7,291 nt of DNA from Verrucomicrobiota bacterium (GTDB lineage Bacteria; Verrucomicrobiota; Verrucomicrobiia; Opitutales; UBA953), in the NCBI GenBank assembly GCA_004293385.1, contig RDYO01000110.1, positions 1-7,291 of the forward strand, written 5' to 3'. A program made the position numbers and the translations under genes. The number at the start of each line of letters is the position of its first letter. Position 1 is the stretch's first letter. Under the pieces are notes generated by a model, which saw only the letters and a list, made by a program, of their open reading frames with translations, did no database searches and was not told where the DNA came from. Below, in pieces: positions 6,145 to 7,291 of the stretch.

Positions 6145-7291
6145 TCAGGTCGTCGAGCTGAGGAAGTCGCGGTGCAGGGCGGCGTACGCGCCTTGCTTGA
6201 CGAGGAGCTCGTCATGCGTGCCGCGTTCGACGATGCGGCCGGCGTCCAGCACCAGGACGCAGTCCGCCCGGCGGATGGTGCTGAGGCGGTGCGCGACCAC
6301 GAAGCTGGTGCGTCCCTTCATCAGGCGCGTCAACGCGACCTGCAGGCGGGCTTCGGTCAGCGTGTCGACCGCGCTCGTGGCTTCGTCGAGGACGAGGATG
6401 CGCGGGTCGGCCAGCAGGGCGCGGGCGAAGGCCACGAGCTGTTGCTGGCCCATCGACAGGCCACGGCCTTTCTCCGAGCAAGGCGTATGGATGCCTTCCG
6501 GGAGGGCTTCGATGAGGTCGAGGCAGTCCAGGTCGCGGAAGGCCTGCCGGATCTCCTCGTCGGTCGCCTCGGGGCGGGCGGCCTTCACGTTGTCGGCGAT
6601 CGTGCCGGCGAACAGGAAGTTCTGCTGGAAGACGAAGCCCATCTGGCGGCGGAGCGTGTCCTGGCGCAGGTCGGCGAGGTCGTGCCCGTCGACGAGCACC
6701 TGACCCGCCAGCGGCAGCTGGAACTTCGCCAGCAGGCCGATGATCGTCGACTTGCCGGAGCCCGTATGGCCGACGAGGGCGATGACCTGGCCCGGCTGGG
6801 CGGTGAAGCAGATTTCGTGCAGCACCGGACGATCCGGGACATAGGCGAAGCCGACGTCGCGGAATTCGACGTGCCCGCTGAGGCGAGGGCATTCGGTCGC
6901 GCCCGGCTTATCCGTCCAGGCCGGCGCCGTATCGAGCACGCGGAAGTAGCGTTCCGCGCCCGCCATCGCGAGGGTCGCTTCGGAGAGCTGCGTCCCGATG
7001 ATCGTGATCGGGGAGAAGAACAGGTCGGCGAGGAAGAAGAACGTCACCAGGTCGCCCAGGCCTGTGCCGGTGCCGGAGAGGGCGGCCTGTGCCCACTGCA
7101 TCAGGATGAACAGCGAATGCGGTTTGAAGGCGTCACGCCAGGTGGCCAGTGGTTCACCGGGCAAGCGACCCAGTTCGGCATAGCATCGTTGGATGATGTT
7201 GAAGGCGTTTTCATAATAGCCGAACCACAGGTGCAGGCCGTGCTCCTCGATACGGTCATGCCGGGCGCGGTTGCGGCCGCTGGCGCCCTTG
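6145..7291 (-). CDS. ABCB/MsbA-type ABC exporter, fused permease-ATPase, C-terminal part
   Basis: The frame stays open to the window edge, so the start is missing; 381 C-terminal residues are visible, counted from the first full codon. A TTG at 7164 is an internal leucine codon, not the start. Residues about 55-110 hold the last two membrane helices, ending in the typical SPITIIGTQLSEA...AGAERYFRVLD linker. The nucleotide-binding domain is complete. It has an A-loop tyrosine (FAY, 148-150), Walker A GHTGSGKST (174-182), a Q-loop in FVFQQN (219-224), signature LSMGQ (278-282, with Met for the usual third-position Gly), Walker B ILVLDE with the catalytic Glu (298-303), a D-loop (SAVD) and H-loop histidine AHRLS (H334). 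It should therefore be an active ATPase half-transporter working as a dimer in the inner membrane. The substrate, such as lipid, drug or peptide, cannot be told from this part. Its stop lies 6 nt from the convergent 5080-6138 gene. Confidence 0.93.
   Translation of the reverse strand, partial: KGASGRNRARHDRIEEHGLHLWFGYYENAFNIIQRCYAELGRLPGEPLATWRDAFKPHSLFILMQWAQAALSGTGTGLGDLVTFFFLADLFFSPITIIGTQLSEATLAMAGAERYFRVLDTAPAWTDKPGATECPRLSGHVEFRDVGFAYVPDRPVLHEICFTAQPGQVIALVGHTGSGKSTIIGLLAKFQLPLAGQVLVDGHDLADLRQDTLRRQMGFVFQQNFLFAGTIADNVKAARPEATDEEIRQAFRDLDCLDLIEALPEGIHTPCSEKGRGLSMGQQQLVAFARALLADPRILVLDEATSAVDTLTEARLQVALTRLMKGRTSFVVAHRLSTIRRADCVLVLDAGRIVERGTHDELLVKQGAYAALHRDFLSSTT

Noticed and set aside
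6221..6892. Long Arg/Pro-rich minus-strand frame within the ABC exporter gene
   Set aside because: It is a frame-shifted reading of the intact nucleotide-binding domain, with no evidence of a real frameshift in the exporter gene.
1..7291. Mobile element, CRISPR, defence or biosynthetic system
   Set aside because: I saw no transposase, integrase, direct-repeat array, tRNA, toxin-antitoxin or nuclease-effector gene cluster. The WalJ-like hydrolase stands alone and belongs to a housekeeping-type branch.

Overview
The window is GC-rich, densely packed chromosomal DNA. It holds five complete genes and two genes cut by the window edges. I see no RNA genes, CRISPR arrays, insertion sequences or phage genes. 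The origin is inferred from three traits: strongly C/G-ending codons, no Shine-Dalgarno motifs before the starts, and a plant/cyanobacterial-flavoured GlgC beside lineage-restricted envelope proteins. Together these fit a verrucomicrobial (Opitutales-like) bacterium. That placement is an inference, not a proof.

Layout: (1) Positions 1-465 (+) are the C-terminal end of an integral membrane protein resembling an ABC-2 type permease. (2) Positions 466-577 are an intergenic stretch with two hairpins. (3) Positions 578-964 and 976-2886 (+) form a tight two-gene unit: a small membrane-anchored protein with a probable OB-like beta domain, then a 636-residue secreted, mostly helical protein with TPR-like segments. 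Neither has a function I can name. (4) Positions 2890-3684 (-) encode a YycJ/WalJ-like metallo-beta-lactamase-fold hydrolase, convergent with the previous gene and only 3 nt from it. (5) Positions 3685-3787 are a divergent promoter region with an inverted repeat. (6) Positions 3788-5083 (+) are glgC, encoding ADP-glucose pyrophosphorylase (glycogen synthesis). Its stop overlaps the start of an unknown five-helix membrane protein at 5080-6138 (+). (7) Positions 6145-7291 (-) are the C-terminal part of an ABCB/MsbA-type exporter with a complete nucleotide-binding domain, convergent with the preceding gene across a 6-nt gap.

How the genes relate: the 578-2886 pair probably acts in the cell envelope. 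glgC and the membrane protein behind it are probably co-translated, but no functional link is visible. The WalJ-like hydrolase and glgC share only a divergent upstream region. I found no clear new defence, mobile or catalytic system. The most worthwhile leads are the uncharacterised envelope pair, the unknown membrane protein coupled to glgC, the recurring pyrimidine-rich CCGC(C)ATG start context without Shine-Dalgarno motifs, and the symmetric repeat between the hydrolase gene and glgC.
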